From positions 186,001 through 250,000 of the forward strand of contig NZ_LMXN01000005.1 of NCBI RefSeq assembly GCF_001442615.1: a stretch of DNA of 64,000 bases. Reading direction: 5' to 3'. The position numbers and the translations under genes are program-made. Of the stretch, positions 18,832 to 28,083 are shown one piece after another. The notes under the pieces were generated by a model, which saw only the letters and a list, made by a program, of their open reading frames with translations, did no database searches and was not told where the DNA came from. Source of the stretch: Algoriphagus resistens. Lineage in GTDB: Bacteria > Bacteroidota > Bacteroidia > Cytophagales > Cyclobacteriaceae. Position 1 is the first letter of the stretch, and each line of letters begins with the position of its first letter.

Positions 18832-19554
18832 ATGGCTCCATACATTGGTACTTCTGGATTCTATTACAATGATTGGAAGGGGACTTTTTATCCCGAAGAT
18901 CTAGCTAAGAAAGATTGGCTTCCATTCTATTCCAAACATTTTAAAACGGTGGAAATCAACAATACTTTTTATAATACACCGCAGAAGTCAACCTTTGAAA
19001 AATGGGGAGAACATACTCCTGCTGACTTTAAATTTACGCTCAAGGGAAGTAGGTATGTGACGCATACCAAAAAACTCAGGGATCCAACAGAAGGAGTCAC
19101 CAATTTCTATAAGGCGATAGAACCCCTTGAAGGGAAGACCGATTGCGTACTTTGGCAGCTCCCGCCTTACCTTCATTTCGATGCGAAAAAACTGAAGGAC
19201 TTTGCAAAGACCTGTAGTAGCAACTATGCTAATATTATGGAATTCAGACATAAAACTTGGTTTACCGACGAATGTTATGATATCCTTCGTAAGCACCGGA
19301 TTGGATTTTCTATACTTTCCACCTCAGATGATCTTCCTGAAGAGATCATACATACTGGACATACAGCCTATCTTAGATTCCATGGAAAGGATAAAAAGCA
19401 GCGTTATAGATATTTATATTCAGAGGAGGAACTACGGCAATGGGCTGAAAAAATAAAATCCCTCAATCCTCACCGCATCTTCATTTACTTCAATAATGAT
19501 TTTGAGGGAAATGCTATCACAAATGCGCGACAGATGAAAAAAATGCTTTTTTAG
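18832..19554 (+). CDS. DUF72 family protein (YecE-like)
   Basis: 240 residues with the family pattern: IGTSGFYYNDWKGTFYP at the N-terminus, a central block with FTLKGSRYVTHTKKL, MEFRHKTW near residue 140, AYLRFHGK and the C-terminal FIYFNNDFEGNAITNA. DUF72 proteins adopt a TIM-barrel-like fold resembling sugar-phosphate isomerases; the biochemical function is not established. Stands alone on this strand. Confidence 0.88.
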   Translation: MAPYIGTSGFYYNDWKGTFYPEDLAKKDWLPFYSKHFKTVEINNTFYNTPQKSTFEKWGEHTPADFKFTLKGSRYVTHTKKLRDPTEGVTNFYKAIEPLEGKTDCVLWQLPPYLHFDAKKLKDFAKTCSSNYANIMEFRHKTWFTDECYDILRKHRIGFSILSTSDDLPEEIIHTGHTAYLRFHGKDKKQRYRYLYSEEELRQWAEKIKSLNPHRIFIYFNNDFEGNAITNARQMKKMLF

Positions 19555-19587
19555 ATAAAGCTTCTGTATGGCATGCCTTAATCTGTT

Positions 19588-20088
19588 TTATTCCAGTACT
19601 TTAGCTTGGTCCTGAAGCTCGTACCAGAGTTCTGGATTGTCTGTGATAAGCTGAAATACATTTACGCTAACGATACCAAAGATGATATGGGCGAGGAACA
19701 AGGCCATAAAGTAATTGGCCTGGGAGATTTTGGGAGGGGAATTGTGCAGGGTGAGATAGCCTTTCCAGATTATGATGGCCACTACACCACTTGCTGCACC
19801 GATAAGAATGGAATCCTCAAAATTGATCCGGAAAGTCCCCCAGTTCCATAGCAGGAAATAGGCAAAAGAAAAAATAACCCCAACACCAAAATGCCCCAAA
19901 AAACCGATTATTAAGGAGCTTTTGCCTGGATTTCTAAAGCTTTCATCTCCAGCCAGCATACTACCAAGGATATGGATGACTTTGGTGTATTTCTTTGTGA
20001 TGGCAGCATACATATACATGACACAAGTCATAGCTATAGTTCCTGCTATTCCCGATAGGATAGTGATTATGAAATGGGTAAAGTCCAT
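19588..20088 (-). CDS. Uncharacterised integral membrane protein, 166 residues
   Basis: Four to five hydrophobic segments (about 5-27, 58-82, 92-110, 125-147). A hydrophilic loop with ITKKYTKVIHILGSML lies between the first two. Not matched to a named family with confidence. Lies downstream of the SDR gene but separated from it by a terminator-like hairpin. Confidence 0.6.
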   Translation of the reverse strand: MDFTHFIITILSGIAGTIAMTCVMYMYAAITKKYTKVIHILGSMLAGDESFRNPGKSSLIIGFLGHFGVGVIFSFAYFLLWNWGTFRINFEDSILIGAASGVVAIIIWKGYLTLHNSPPKISQANYFMALFLAHIIFGIVSVNVFQLITDNPELWYELQDQAKVLE

Positions 20089-20117
20089 TGACTAATTTGG
20101 TTTTGGTGAGCAATAAA

Positions 20118-20153
20118 GAAGAAGGTAAAAGCCCTTAGGATTTTGCCTTCTTC
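20118..20153 (-). terminator. Terminator-like hairpin after the SDR gene
   Basis: Arms GAAGAAGGTAAAA and TTTTGCCTTCTTC (13 bases, one non-Watson-Crick position) with a 10-base loop. On the - strand it is followed by TTTATT. Confidence 0.55.
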
Positions 20154-20212
20154 ATATTCTGCCCGATTACAGACAAATAGGAAAGTTTTTATGTTGTTTA
20201 TTTGAAGAGATT

Positions 20213-21010
20213 TTAATCTTCACTTACAGGTTTTTGTTTTTCGTCAAATTGTCTGGCAAGCTCGCTGTCGGGAGTGATGTTGGACATAGTCACATTCATC
20301 TTGTTTTTGAACCCTGAGACCACCTTATCGTCATTATTCATTAGGGCTTCATAGCCGTCTTTAGCTACATCCTTTGGATCAGACAGGGCATCTTTGTCCT
20401 GTACGATTTTACTTTCGTTCATTCCGGCCTTGTTAAAGAAATCGGTGTCTGTAGCACCTGGCAGCAGCGCAGTGACAATCACATTCCTATCCTGGACTTC
20501 CTGACGGATAGCCTCCGTGAATGACAATACAAAAGCCTTTGTGCCATGATATACTGACTGCCAAGGCCCTGGCGCCTTTGATGCAATTGATGCCAGGTTC
20601 AGTATTTTCCCTGATCTTCTGGCGCTCATTTTTTTGATGAAATACTTGGTAAGAACTATCAGCGAGGAGATGTTCAGGTTGATAATATCCAGTTCACCTC
20701 TGATGTCAGTATTCTCAAATTTCCCGTAAAGTCCCTGACCTGCATCGTTAACCAATACTTCTATTTCTACTCCCATGGCTTCTGCCTGTTCGCAGACGGT
20801 AAAGGCTGAGTCCACATCAAAGAGGTCAGCCTGAATGGTTTTTACATCGATCCCGCAATCCTTAAATTCTATGGCCTTGGTCTGTAATTCATCCAGATCA
20901 CGGGAGACTATAATCAGGTTATATCCGTTTTTTGCAAATAGTAAGGCTAGCTCATAGCCGATTCCACTGGTGGCCCCGGTGATTAAAGCATATGTTGTTT
21001 TGATTTCCAT
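20213..21010 (-). CDS. Short-chain dehydrogenase/reductase
   Basis: Cytoplasmic NAD(P)-dependent oxidoreductase of 265 residues. Rossmann motif TGATSGIG near residue 12 and a basic residue after beta-2 (SRD), which favours NADPH. The catalytic set is visible: Ser in NLASIASKAP, then YHGTK (Tyr-x-x-x-Lys). The substrate is unknown. The gene follows the zinc alcohol dehydrogenase by 18 bases, so the two are likely one operon handling alcohols or aldehydes. Confidence 0.88.
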   Translation of the reverse strand: MEIKTTYALITGATSGIGYELALLFAKNGYNLIIVSRDLDELQTKAIEFKDCGIDVKTIQADLFDVDSAFTVCEQAEAMGVEIEVLVNDAGQGLYGKFENTDIRGELDIINLNISSLIVLTKYFIKKMSARRSGKILNLASIASKAPGPWQSVYHGTKAFVLSFTEAIRQEVQDRNVIVTALLPGATDTDFFNKAGMNESKIVQDKDALSDPKDVAKDGYEALMNNDDKVVSGFKNKMNVTMSNITPDSELARQFDEKQKPVSED

Positions 21011-21028
21011 GATTGTATAGGTTTTTGG

Positions 21029-22185
21029 TTATGGTTTAAGGACAACTTTCACACAGTCATCTTCTTTCTTGTCAAATAGCTCGTAGCCTCTGGCCGCTTC
21101 ATGGAGCGGTAAAGTGTGCGAGATGATATCATCAAGGACTACATTACTGTCCTGAATAAGATCAATCAATGTGTCGATATAATTCAATACAGGGGCTTGC
21201 CCCTGTTTGATGGTGATAGCTTTGTCAAAAACCCGATGTAGGGGAAAGTTATCGTAGGTGGATCCATATACCCCCATGATGCTAACCGTTCCTCCCCGTC
21301 TTACTGCCTTGAAAGCCATATCGAGCACCTTCATACTCCCTTTCTCAAAGTTGATCGTCGCTTTCACCTTATCCATCATAGTACGCTCTGGTTCAAAACC
21401 CACTGCATCTACACATACATCTGCCCCACGTCCATCTGTCATCTCCCGAATGGCTTCTATGACATCCACCTTATGCGGGTTTAGCGTGTCTGCGTAGTTA
21501 ACATCCTTTGCTTTCTGCAGGCGGTAATCTAGAGGATCTATTGCTATTACTCGGCTTGCCCCGTGGATCCAGGCGGATTTTTGCGCCATGAGTCCCACTG
21601 GTCCGGACCCGAATATGGCAACTACTTCTCCGCCTTTCAGCTGGGCCCAATCAATCGCCGACCAACCGGTGGGAAAAATATCTGTTAGAAACAAAACCTG
21701 TTCATCTGTCATTTCCTCGGGGATTACCCTTGGGCTGATATCTGCGTAGGGAACTCGCACATATTCTGCCTGTCCTCCGGCATAGCCCCCATACAAATCC
21801 GTATAACCAAAAAGTGCTCCACCCTTTTCATCGGTGAGATTCCCACTCGGGCCGTAATGCTCATAGTTGGAGTTTTCACAGTGGGGAGATGCGCCATGGT
21901 TGCAAAAAAACATTGTCCACAAGCAATAGGAAAGGGGACTACCACGCGATCACCCCTCGTGAGGTTGGTTATGGCAGAGCCTACCTCCTCGACTATTCCC
22001 ATGAACTCATGCCCCATGATCATGTTGCCGGCTTGGGGAACAGCTCCGCTCAGGATATGGAGATCTGAACCGCAGATGGCGGTAGAAGTTACTTTTAAAA
22101 TAACATCCCTGTCATTTTTTAATTTAGGATCTTCTACTGAATCTACTTGGATATTGCCGGGGCTGTGAAAAACTGCTGCCTTCAT
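21029..22185 (-). pseudogene. Zinc-dependent alcohol dehydrogenase, interrupted by a frameshift
   Basis: Glutathione-independent formaldehyde-dehydrogenase-like family. The first frame (from 22185) gives residues 1-94 with catalytic zinc Cys38 (ICGSDLHILSG) and GHE at 58-60, up to the structural-zinc motif CGQCFF. The rest continues in another frame from CNHGASPHC to the C-terminus, with the NAD fold GSGPVGLMAQ. The two join if one T is added to a run of 7 T on the - strand (A at 21904-21910). The restored protein would have 385 residues, a normal length. It is either a real frameshift at a slippery run or a sequencing indel; all other parts look intact. Confidence 0.85.
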
Positions 22186-22699
22186 GTGGTTATAGTTTGA
22201 TTTTAAAATTGGAATGGTCTACTACAGGTAAGTGTACAAAGCTTTTGCCACTGGCAGAATCGATTGGTAACCACTAGTAGTAGCTTGTCATTCCCTGGGA
22301 ATGCGAGCTCTGCTAAACTTTTATTAAAGGAAGGAAGCGGACATAAAATATTTATTGGATGGGCCAGAAGAGGTGGCCTTACGCTTGTTTACAAGCTATA
22401 TCTCTTAAAAAATCATCAGAGAAAAGAAAGAAGGATATTATGGAATAACTAGGTACTATAGAGAAAAGGCGCTGGTACCGAAAAAAATCTATTTTTACAG
22501 TTGAAACACAACAGCTTTATTTTAACAGTCAAGCGATGTGGTATAAACCACACATGCTGTAACGGGTTTGCGCCATCTATTTTTCATTAGGTTAATTGAA
22601 ACCAGCCTTATGATAATGGTCTTTTCTTTGATATGTAATTTTATATGTATCAGGAATTTTTGATAAAAACCCAAACTATCCAATTTAGTTTATCCAATC
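22186..22699. other. Intergenic region between divergent genes
   Basis: No gene supported. A - to + strand divergent spacer that should hold both promoters; no clear consensus or long repeat found. Confidence 0.4.
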
Positions 22700-23431
22700 A
22701 TGACATCCCAACAAAATTATCCAAGATTTTTAATAAATAGCTACCCATATGTCCCTGTGACCTGGTTTCCTGTAGGAAAAAAGAAACTGGCAGAAATCAA
22801 ATGTGACATGCTAAAGAAGGAAGGGGGTAAGATGATTAGAGTAGGTATTGATTACAACAGTGGTATGTCCAAAAGGAAAGCCAATTGGTACAGATGGTTG
22901 CTGCCTACGTTGACCGATGGATTCGAAATAGAGCCCTGTTTTATAAAATCACCATCCAGAGATTCCGACTTAAAAGGCACACCTTCATTATCGGAGTCAG
23001 TTGAGGCTTTTATTCACTGCTATGGGGAAATGTTTTCATCGGTGGGGCTTTGGAGATGTCAGCAGGAACGCCTTACAGATTTAAGTGCGGAAAATATTTT
23101 CGAGCAGGACTTTGTGTTTGCCATCAGCTGGTCGAAGCATTTAGGCAAATGGGTAAATCTCTGTGGAATTTGCCCCACAGATTTTAATTGGATACTTCGA
23201 ATGATTTCATCTCAGGTTTTGAAAAATGTGGCAATGATTACCCTAGATCCAGTGGATGAAGACCTTTGTGGGTACAATAACTCCTTTTGTAGAATTCTTA
23301 AAAGCCTAATGGAAGCAAAAGGGCTGGATATTAAGATCCACTCTCCCTTTCGTTCAGATTCTTCTGATAATTTTGACCAGACAGGATCTAAAAGTGCATC
23401 GTTGAATACCAGCTGGAAAATTACCGGATAA
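22700..23431 (+). CDS. Hypothetical protein, 243 residues
   Basis: Not recognised. It is a soluble-looking protein, starting MTSQQNYPRFLINSYP, rich in Trp and Cys, and without signal peptide or membrane helix. The middle contains VESFIHCYGEMF-like alpha-helical sequence (SVEAFIHCYGEMFSSVG) and the C-terminus is Ser/Asp-rich. No partner genes on the same strand. Confidence 0.5.
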   Translation: MTSQQNYPRFLINSYPYVPVTWFPVGKKKLAEIKCDMLKKEGGKMIRVGIDYNSGMSKRKANWYRWLLPTLTDGFEIEPCFIKSPSRDSDLKGTPSLSESVEAFIHCYGEMFSSVGLWRCQQERLTDLSAENIFEQDFVFAISWSKHLGKWVNLCGICPTDFNWILRMISSQVLKNVAMITLDPVDEDLCGYNNSFCRILKSLMEAKGLDIKIHSPFRSDSSDNFDQTGSKSASLNTSWKITG

Positions 23432-23524
23432 GAATCCAAAATTTGGAAGCCTCATCTTCGGGATCTGATGTTACTGGTTTTCTTGTGTTATTGGTCCTCG
23501 CAGAAATTCCATCTGGAACCAGGT

Positions 23525-23965
23525 CTAGATTACCATTAAGAAATTATCCTTGCTTAATCCTGTACTATGATATTGATGGTTTATAGTGATGACCTTATAA
23601 AGGATTGACTTGAGTATCCCAAAATCCGATGGTTTCTTAATGTATATATTTGCGCCATGAATCAGACATTCATCAATATCTTTTTGCGCACTTGAAGTAG
23701 AATAGATTGCCACTGATAGGTTTTTTAGAATATCCGTTCTCCTCATTTCAATCAAACATTCAATCCCTCCTTTAATCGGCATATTCAGGTCAAGGAATAT
23801 CAGCTCAGGTAAGCGGGTTTCTGGGTGCTTCAGGTAATCGATTAATTCCACACCGTTAACCACTGTATTCAGGGCAATATCTAAATCGAGTTGTTCTATT
23901 GCCTCGCTAAAAAACAAGCGATCATCATCGTCATCATCCGCTAAAAGGATACTGATCTGTTTCAT
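23525..23965 (-). CDS. Single-domain response regulator (CheY-like)
   Basis: 146 residues made of one receiver domain. A run of six Asp at residues 10-15 forms the acidic pocket, Asp59 in FLDLNMP is the phosphoacceptor, Ser/Thr in YSTSS and Lys in YIKKPSD complete the switch. No output domain, so it acts by protein contact. It starts 14 bases after the stop of the AraC-type gene, so both form one transcript. Confidence 0.9.
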   Translation of the reverse strand: MKQISILLADDDDDDRLFFSEAIEQLDLDIALNTVVNGVELIDYLKHPETRLPELIFLDLNMPIKGGIECLIEMRRTDILKNLSVAIYSTSSAQKDIDECLIHGANIYIKKPSDFGILKSILYKVITINHQYHSTGLSKDNFLMVI

Positions 23966-23979
23966 AATTGGTTAGGAAC

Positions 23980-24555
23980 TTAATCATTATACTTTGTCAA
24001 AAGTAGATTTCTTTGTTTTATGATTCTCATGAACGAAGTGGATGTGAGGCCGGTTATTTTCTTGAACTGACTCGATAAATGCCCTACGCTGCTATAGTTT
24101 AATTTGTAGGCGATTTCTGTCAGTGTATACTCATCACTTAAAATCATTTCCTTGGCACGCTCTATCTTTTGAAGTATTATGTAATTTTCTAATGTGTTTA
24201 AAGTGTATTCAGAGAATGTATTGGCAATGTAACCATAACTTAGATTTAATTTTTCTGCCAGTATATTAGAAGTTTTAAAGGAGTAATATTCCTCGCTATA
24301 GATTAGCTCGGTAACTGTGTCTTTTATCTTCTGTATGAACTGATCCCGCTGTGTTTCCTTTATATGAATGCCATATTCTTCCAGGTTTTTCTTAAGCTTT
24401 TGTAAATGGGAATAGGGGATTTCTTCCAAAAGTTCTAGTTGAGAAGAATTATGATATTTGTAGGTCACACCTATTTTTCCCAATTCTTTTTCTACTACTT
24501 TTCTTGCAAGTACATGAATCTGATATCCTAATACTAATTTCATCTTTTTATTCAT
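23980..24555 (-). CDS. AraC-family transcriptional regulator
   Basis: 191 residues. The N-terminal 75 residues are not a recognised sensor domain. The C-terminal AraC DNA-binding region has both helix-turn-helix units: first around LAEKLNLSYGYIANTFSEYT, second around LTEIAYKLNYSSVGHLSSQF followed by KKITGLTSTSFM. Immediately upstream of the single-domain response regulator. Confidence 0.85.
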   Translation of the reverse strand: MNKKMKLVLGYQIHVLARKVVEKELGKIGVTYKYHNSSQLELLEEIPYSHLQKLKKNLEEYGIHIKETQRDQFIQKIKDTVTELIYSEEYYSFKTSNILAEKLNLSYGYIANTFSEYTLNTLENYIILQKIERAKEMILSDEYTLTEIAYKLNYSSVGHLSSQFKKITGLTSTSFMRIIKQRNLLLTKYND

Positions 24556-25218
24556 TTGAAAATGTCACGCATCCCTTCCTTGAAGAAAACCTATTCCACC
24601 ATATATGCCAAAATTTAATTATACTATTTTTATTTGTTTTAGTACTTTTTTTAGTGGTTAATTAAGGTCAAATGAACTCAACTGTAACTGGAAGCTATTC
24701 AAAAGGATAAATATACACTTTGAATATGATAAACTGCATTTAGTAAGAATTATTCAGCTTTGACCTGAAATAAGAATGCCTTTTCAAAAGCAAAAGAGGG
24801 AGAGTCTATGGCTTAATGATCTTTCCAATGCCTCAAATAGATTCAATTTTTTCTACTGAATGAAATAATGGGTATCAGTTATAGTGGAATTTTTCTCCCA
24901 GCTGCTGTGTATATTTTCCACACAAGGGGGATCACGATCTACATGAAGGTACTTCACACTGAGTATAATTTTAAACTAATAGTTAAATGTCATGACAGTA
25001 TATACGAGGAGTCGGTCATCTAAGGACTTAGAACATTTTGGACAGTGGATGTCTTTTTAATGTAACAATTTCAGGAATTTTTGTTACAATTTGTTAGCGT
25101 GCAGGATAATACAATCTGTTCTGTCTTCATTATCAGGTGCTTTTGAAATTGGCAAGCTATTGGAGTTTTTAATTCATACTAAGCTTTAAATAAATTTTAA
25201 TCTAACCACTTAATTATT
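24556..25218. other. Intergenic region upstream of DUF892 gene
   Basis: About 660 bases without a supported gene. The notable element is an inverted repeat TGTAACA (25061-25067) / TGTTACA (25082-25088), 14 bases apart, about 130 bases before the DUF892 start, a possible operator. Confidence 0.4.
25061..25088. promoter_or_regulatory. Inverted repeat, possible operator
   Basis: TGTAACA-N14-TGTTACA, perfect 7-base arms in the long spacer upstream of the stress-protein gene. No regulator can be assigned. Confidence 0.3.
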
Positions 25219-25761
25219 ATGGCAACTCAAACACCAACAGCTTCATCCGCTTCATCAAAAGAAATGAAGAATTCAAAGTTCCACAAATTGTTTTTGCAGG
25301 AGCTGAAGGATATTTACTGGGCGGAAAAGAATCTCGTCAAAGCTCTTCCAAAAATGGAGAAGGCAGCTACCTCCTCGAAATTATCCCAAGCTATTGCCTC
25401 ACATCTGGAGGAAACAGAAAATCATGTAAGCAGACTGGAAGAGGTCTTCCAGCTATTAGACGAAAAGGCCCAAGCCAAAAAATGCGAGGCTATGGAAGGT
25501 CTTCTTGCTGAGGCGAAAAGCATTGTGGAAGATACCAAATCAGATACAATGGTGAGGGATGCAGGAATAATCATAGCCTGTCAGAAAGTGGAGCATTATG
25601 AAATAGCTTCCTATGGTTCACTGGTAGAACTTGCCAAAAAAATGGAGCATAATGAATGTGCAGAAAAACTTTCACAAACGCTGGATGAGGAAAAGAAAGC
25701 GGATAAGAAACTGACAAAATTGGCCGAATCAGAAATTAATGATAAAGCTTCTCAGGAATAG
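25219..25761 (+). CDS. DUF892 ferritin-like protein (YciE/YciF family)
   Basis: 180 residues; a Thr/Ser/Ala-rich tail (1-20) and then the four-helix ferritin-like domain: KLFLQELKDIYWAEKNLVKAL type opening, SHLEETENHVSRLEEVF, IIIACQKVEHYEIASYGSL, and a final helix with LDEEKKADKKLTKLAE. The Glu/His residues EETENH and KVEHYE fit a di-metal site. Family members are induced by osmotic and general stress. A terminator follows. Confidence 0.92.
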   Translation: MATQTPTASSASSKEMKNSKFHKLFLQELKDIYWAEKNLVKALPKMEKAATSSKLSQAIASHLEETENHVSRLEEVFQLLDEKAQAKKCEAMEGLLAEAKSIVEDTKSDTMVRDAGIIIACQKVEHYEIASYGSLVELAKKMEHNECAEKLSQTLDEEKKADKKLTKLAESEINDKASQE

Positions 25762-25790
25762 AGAATAGACCAATAGTAGATGATTAAAGC

Positions 25791-25812
25791 CGGAAGTGAT
25801 TCCGTCTTTTTT
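25791..25812 (+). terminator. Intrinsic terminator
   Basis: Stem CGGAA-GTGA-TTCCG followed by a run of seven T, 30 bases after the DUF892 stop. Confidence 0.65.
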
Positions 25813-25874
25813 TATTCTTTCTATTGCAAAATTAGGTTTTAATTGACCAGTACTAACCACAAAAAAACTATACT

Positions 25875-26111
25875 ATGGACACTGAAAAAAAAGAAGGCAA
25901 AGTTGCTAAAACTATTGAATCGCAAACAGCTAAAATTCCATCTGATATATATCTATGGTCTTCACTTTCTACAATGGGGGTGTCATTATGCTTAAAGGTC
26001 TGCAAACAAAACCACTTGGCATTGTTTGTAGGACAATGGGCCGCCCCGTTCCTTTTATTGGGGATCTATAATAAGATAGTAAAAACTGAAGGCTCTGACA
26101 GGGAGAGCTAA
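25875..26111 (+). CDS. Small membrane-associated protein, 78 residues
   Basis: Lys-rich N-terminus then two hydrophobic segments (about 28-43 and 49-63). Not a named family I can assign. Follows the DUF892 stress gene on the same strand after a terminator. Confidence 0.5.
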   Translation: MDTEKKEGKVAKTIESQTAKIPSDIYLWSSLSTMGVSLCLKVCKQNHLALFVGQWAAPFLLLGIYNKIVKTEGSDRES

Positions 26112-26194
26112 TACTTTCTTTTCCAACATCTGGTAAAAGGCAATTATGTCCTGTGTACTTAACTGGAGAGTAGCCTTTACACAGCTTAAACAAC

Positions 26195-26650
26195 ATGCTC
26201 ATGAAAACTAACTTTCATGCCACCGAGCTTAGGTCTCGGTCACGAAATACGCAGCGCAGGTTGAACTTGCATCTGTCAAATCAAAGAAGCTTTCCTGAAA
26301 GTCTGGTGATTGATAATCTGGGGGAAATGGGTTTGTATTTGTGGATTTACAGATCAAGGATAGCCGGGTTTGTTCATAAGGATGAAGTATTCCCCCCCGG
26401 GGAAATTATCCCTAAACCGAATGAACCCGAAATCCTCCCCGACCCAAGCTTACCTGAAGAAGAAGAATATCTTCCGGATGAGGATGAAAATCCTTTAGAA
26501 AGTCCAAGAAGGGAAGTCAATGATCCATACCAACCTGACCGAGAGAAGGATTTCCCTCCGGATAAAGAACCAGAGTGGCCTCAACAAGAACCAAAAAAAA
26601 GGGTGGGATTTTCCACCTTTTTTTGGTTGATTTTCAAATCTTGCAGTTGA
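26195..26650 (+). CDS. Pro/Glu-rich acidic protein, 151 residues
   Basis: The N-terminal 60 residues are basic, with MGLYLWIYRSRIAGFVHK in the middle. Residues 65-135 are very rich in Pro, Glu and Asp (for example EPEILPDPSLPEEEEYLPDE), likely disordered. The last codons read through a terminator hairpin at 26589-26628, so the end of the protein (VGFSTFFWLIFKSCS) is imposed by the hairpin sequence and may vary among relatives. The start could also be the Met at GLYLWIY. Function unknown. Confidence 0.5.
   Translation: MLMKTNFHATELRSRSRNTQRRLNLHLSNQRSFPESLVIDNLGEMGLYLWIYRSRIAGFVHKDEVFPPGEIIPKPNEPEILPDPSLPEEEEYLPDEDENPLESPRREVNDPYQPDREKDFPPDKEPEWPQQEPKKRVGFSTFFWLIFKSCS
26589..26628. terminator. 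Bidirectional terminator
   Basis: AACCAAAAAAAA plus GGTGG, a short loop, then CCACC and TTTTTTTGGTT. Symmetric A and T runs flank the GC core, so it can work for both the + gene and the convergent - strand activator gene. Confidence 0.7.
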
Positions 26651-26682
26651 AAGAGTATCCACATATTTTTGCTGAACCTAAT

Positions 26683-28083
26683 TCAACAAGGGATGTTTAG
26701 TGATTTTATCTTAACATATAGGGTTTTACGGTGAATGTTCAACACCTCTGCCGCCTTGGTTTTATTATACCTCACTTTTTCCAAAACTTCCATAATCCTT
26801 CTTGATTCGGCCTTTAGTGCGGTAGATCTTAAATCACCTTTTTTCACTGTAGGGATGGACTCTTCGCTTTCCGATGGTTCGTCAGCACTGAAAAGAGTAT
26901 CTTTATAAGTTGTGATCCGGGGTGGAAGTGAATCTTTACCTATCAGGCTTTCAGAATCCGAGAATAAAGTTGATCTTCTGATTACATTCCGTAGCTCCCT
27001 GATATTTCCAGGCCAATAATATTCAGTTAATAAGTCACTCGCTTCTTTGCAGAATTTTGCTTTTGGTCTTCCCAGTTCCTTACCGGTCTGCTCTAAAAAG
27101 AAGTCTATAAAAAGTGGAAGATCCTCTGGACGCTCCCGCAGTGGCGGGATTTCCAGAGTATATTCACATAATCTGAAATATAGGTCTTCACGAAAGTTTG
27201 AAGTTCCGGATTTTTGCAACAGGTTTTCGTTGGTCGCCGCTATGATCCGTACATCTATAGGGATCTCTTTTGATCCTCCTACCTTTCTGATCACTTTTTC
27301 CTGTAAGGCACGTAATAGGGCTATTTGTATATCCATAGGCAGATTTGCTATCTCGTCAAGGAAGATTGTTCCTCCATTTGCCTGCTCGAAAAAACCTGTT
27401 TTCTGAAAAGCTGCGCCGGTGAATGCCCCTTTTTCATGACCAAAAAGCTCGCTTCCTGCTATTTCACGGGATAGACAGCCACAGTCCACAGCGACAAATG
27501 GCGCATCTTTACGTAGACTCTTTTGGTGAATCAAACGCGCCAAAGACTCTTTACCGGTTCCCGTCTCCCCCTGTACGATTACTGAAAAATTGGTCGGCCC
27601 AACACGCTCTACCTGCTCAATGATGGCGCGCGCTTTCTTGCTCTTGCCCGTCACCATATCAGAAGGAAGGTTAGCTGCCTGCTGAGTGTTTGAGGCTGAC
27701 GTCCTGTCTTCCATTTGGGGTAGTGTGATTTTTTCAGCTTCCTGTATAGCCTCAAGGAGTTCATCAGGGTTCAAAGGCTTCTCAATAAAGTTTTTTACCC
27801 CCTTTTGTATCATAGCAATGGCATTTTTGAGGTTGACTCCTTTCCCCATTAGGATCATTTTTGCATTTGGATCCCACTTATCCACCTGGTCAAAGAATAA
27901 TGTGCCTGATATATCAGGAAGTCTATATTCAGCCAGTATAAGATCATACCTACGTTTTTGAAGCATTTCCAATGCGGTTTGCCCCCTGGTAGTAGTGGTT
28001 ACTTTATAGTCCTTTTTGGTTAAAAATTTGGATAATAGATCGCAATTCGAGATCTGATTATCCACTACAAGAATATGTTTCAT
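26683..28083 (-). CDS. Sigma-54-dependent NtrC-type regulator with a degenerate receiver
   Basis: DNA-binding activator of sigma-54 RNA polymerase. Order: receiver (1-120), AAA+ domain with Walker A GETGTGKES, GAFTGA loop and FLDEIANLP, then a Fis-type helix-turn-helix at the end (NKTKAAEVLNIHRKTLYVKI). With the start MKHILVVDN (28083; an upstream in-frame ATG at 28128 exists) the phosphoacceptor position reads LILAEYRLPD: Glu52 replaces Asp. The acidic pair is Asp-Asn rather than Asp-Asp, and the switch Thr/Ser is Gly (ILMGKG); the Lys in EKPLN is kept. In NtrC a D54E change gives phosphorylation-independent activity, so this protein may be always on. Divergent from the histidine kinase at 28644. 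Confidence 0.9.
   Translation of the reverse strand: MKHILVVDNQISNCDLLSKFLTKKDYKVTTTTRGQTALEMLQKRRYDLILAEYRLPDISGTLFFDQVDKWDPNAKMILMGKGVNLKNAIAMIQKGVKNFIEKPLNPDELLEAIQEAEKITLPQMEDRTSASNTQQAANLPSDMVTGKSKKARAIIEQVERVGPTNFSVIVQGETGTGKESLARLIHQKSLRKDAPFVAVDCGCLSREIAGSELFGHEKGAFTGAAFQKTGFFEQANGGTIFLDEIANLPMDIQIALLRALQEKVIRKVGGSKEIPIDVRIIAATNENLLQKSGTSNFREDLYFRLCEYTLEIPPLRERPEDLPLFIDFFLEQTGKELGRPKAKFCKEASDLLTEYYWPGNIRELRNVIRRSTLFSDSESLIGKDSLPPRITTYKDTLFSADEPSESEESIPTVKKGDLRSTALKAESRRIMEVLEKVRYNKTKAAEVLNIHRKTLYVKIKSLNIPC

Noticed and set aside
18549..18845. 98-codon - strand frame between the antiporter and the DUF72 gene
   Set aside because: It overlaps the 5' end of the well-supported DUF72 gene, matches no family, and its C-terminal half is not protein-like.
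22264..22452. 62-codon + strand frame in the spacer before 22700
   Set aside because: No family likeness, no start context, lies in a probable promoter region.
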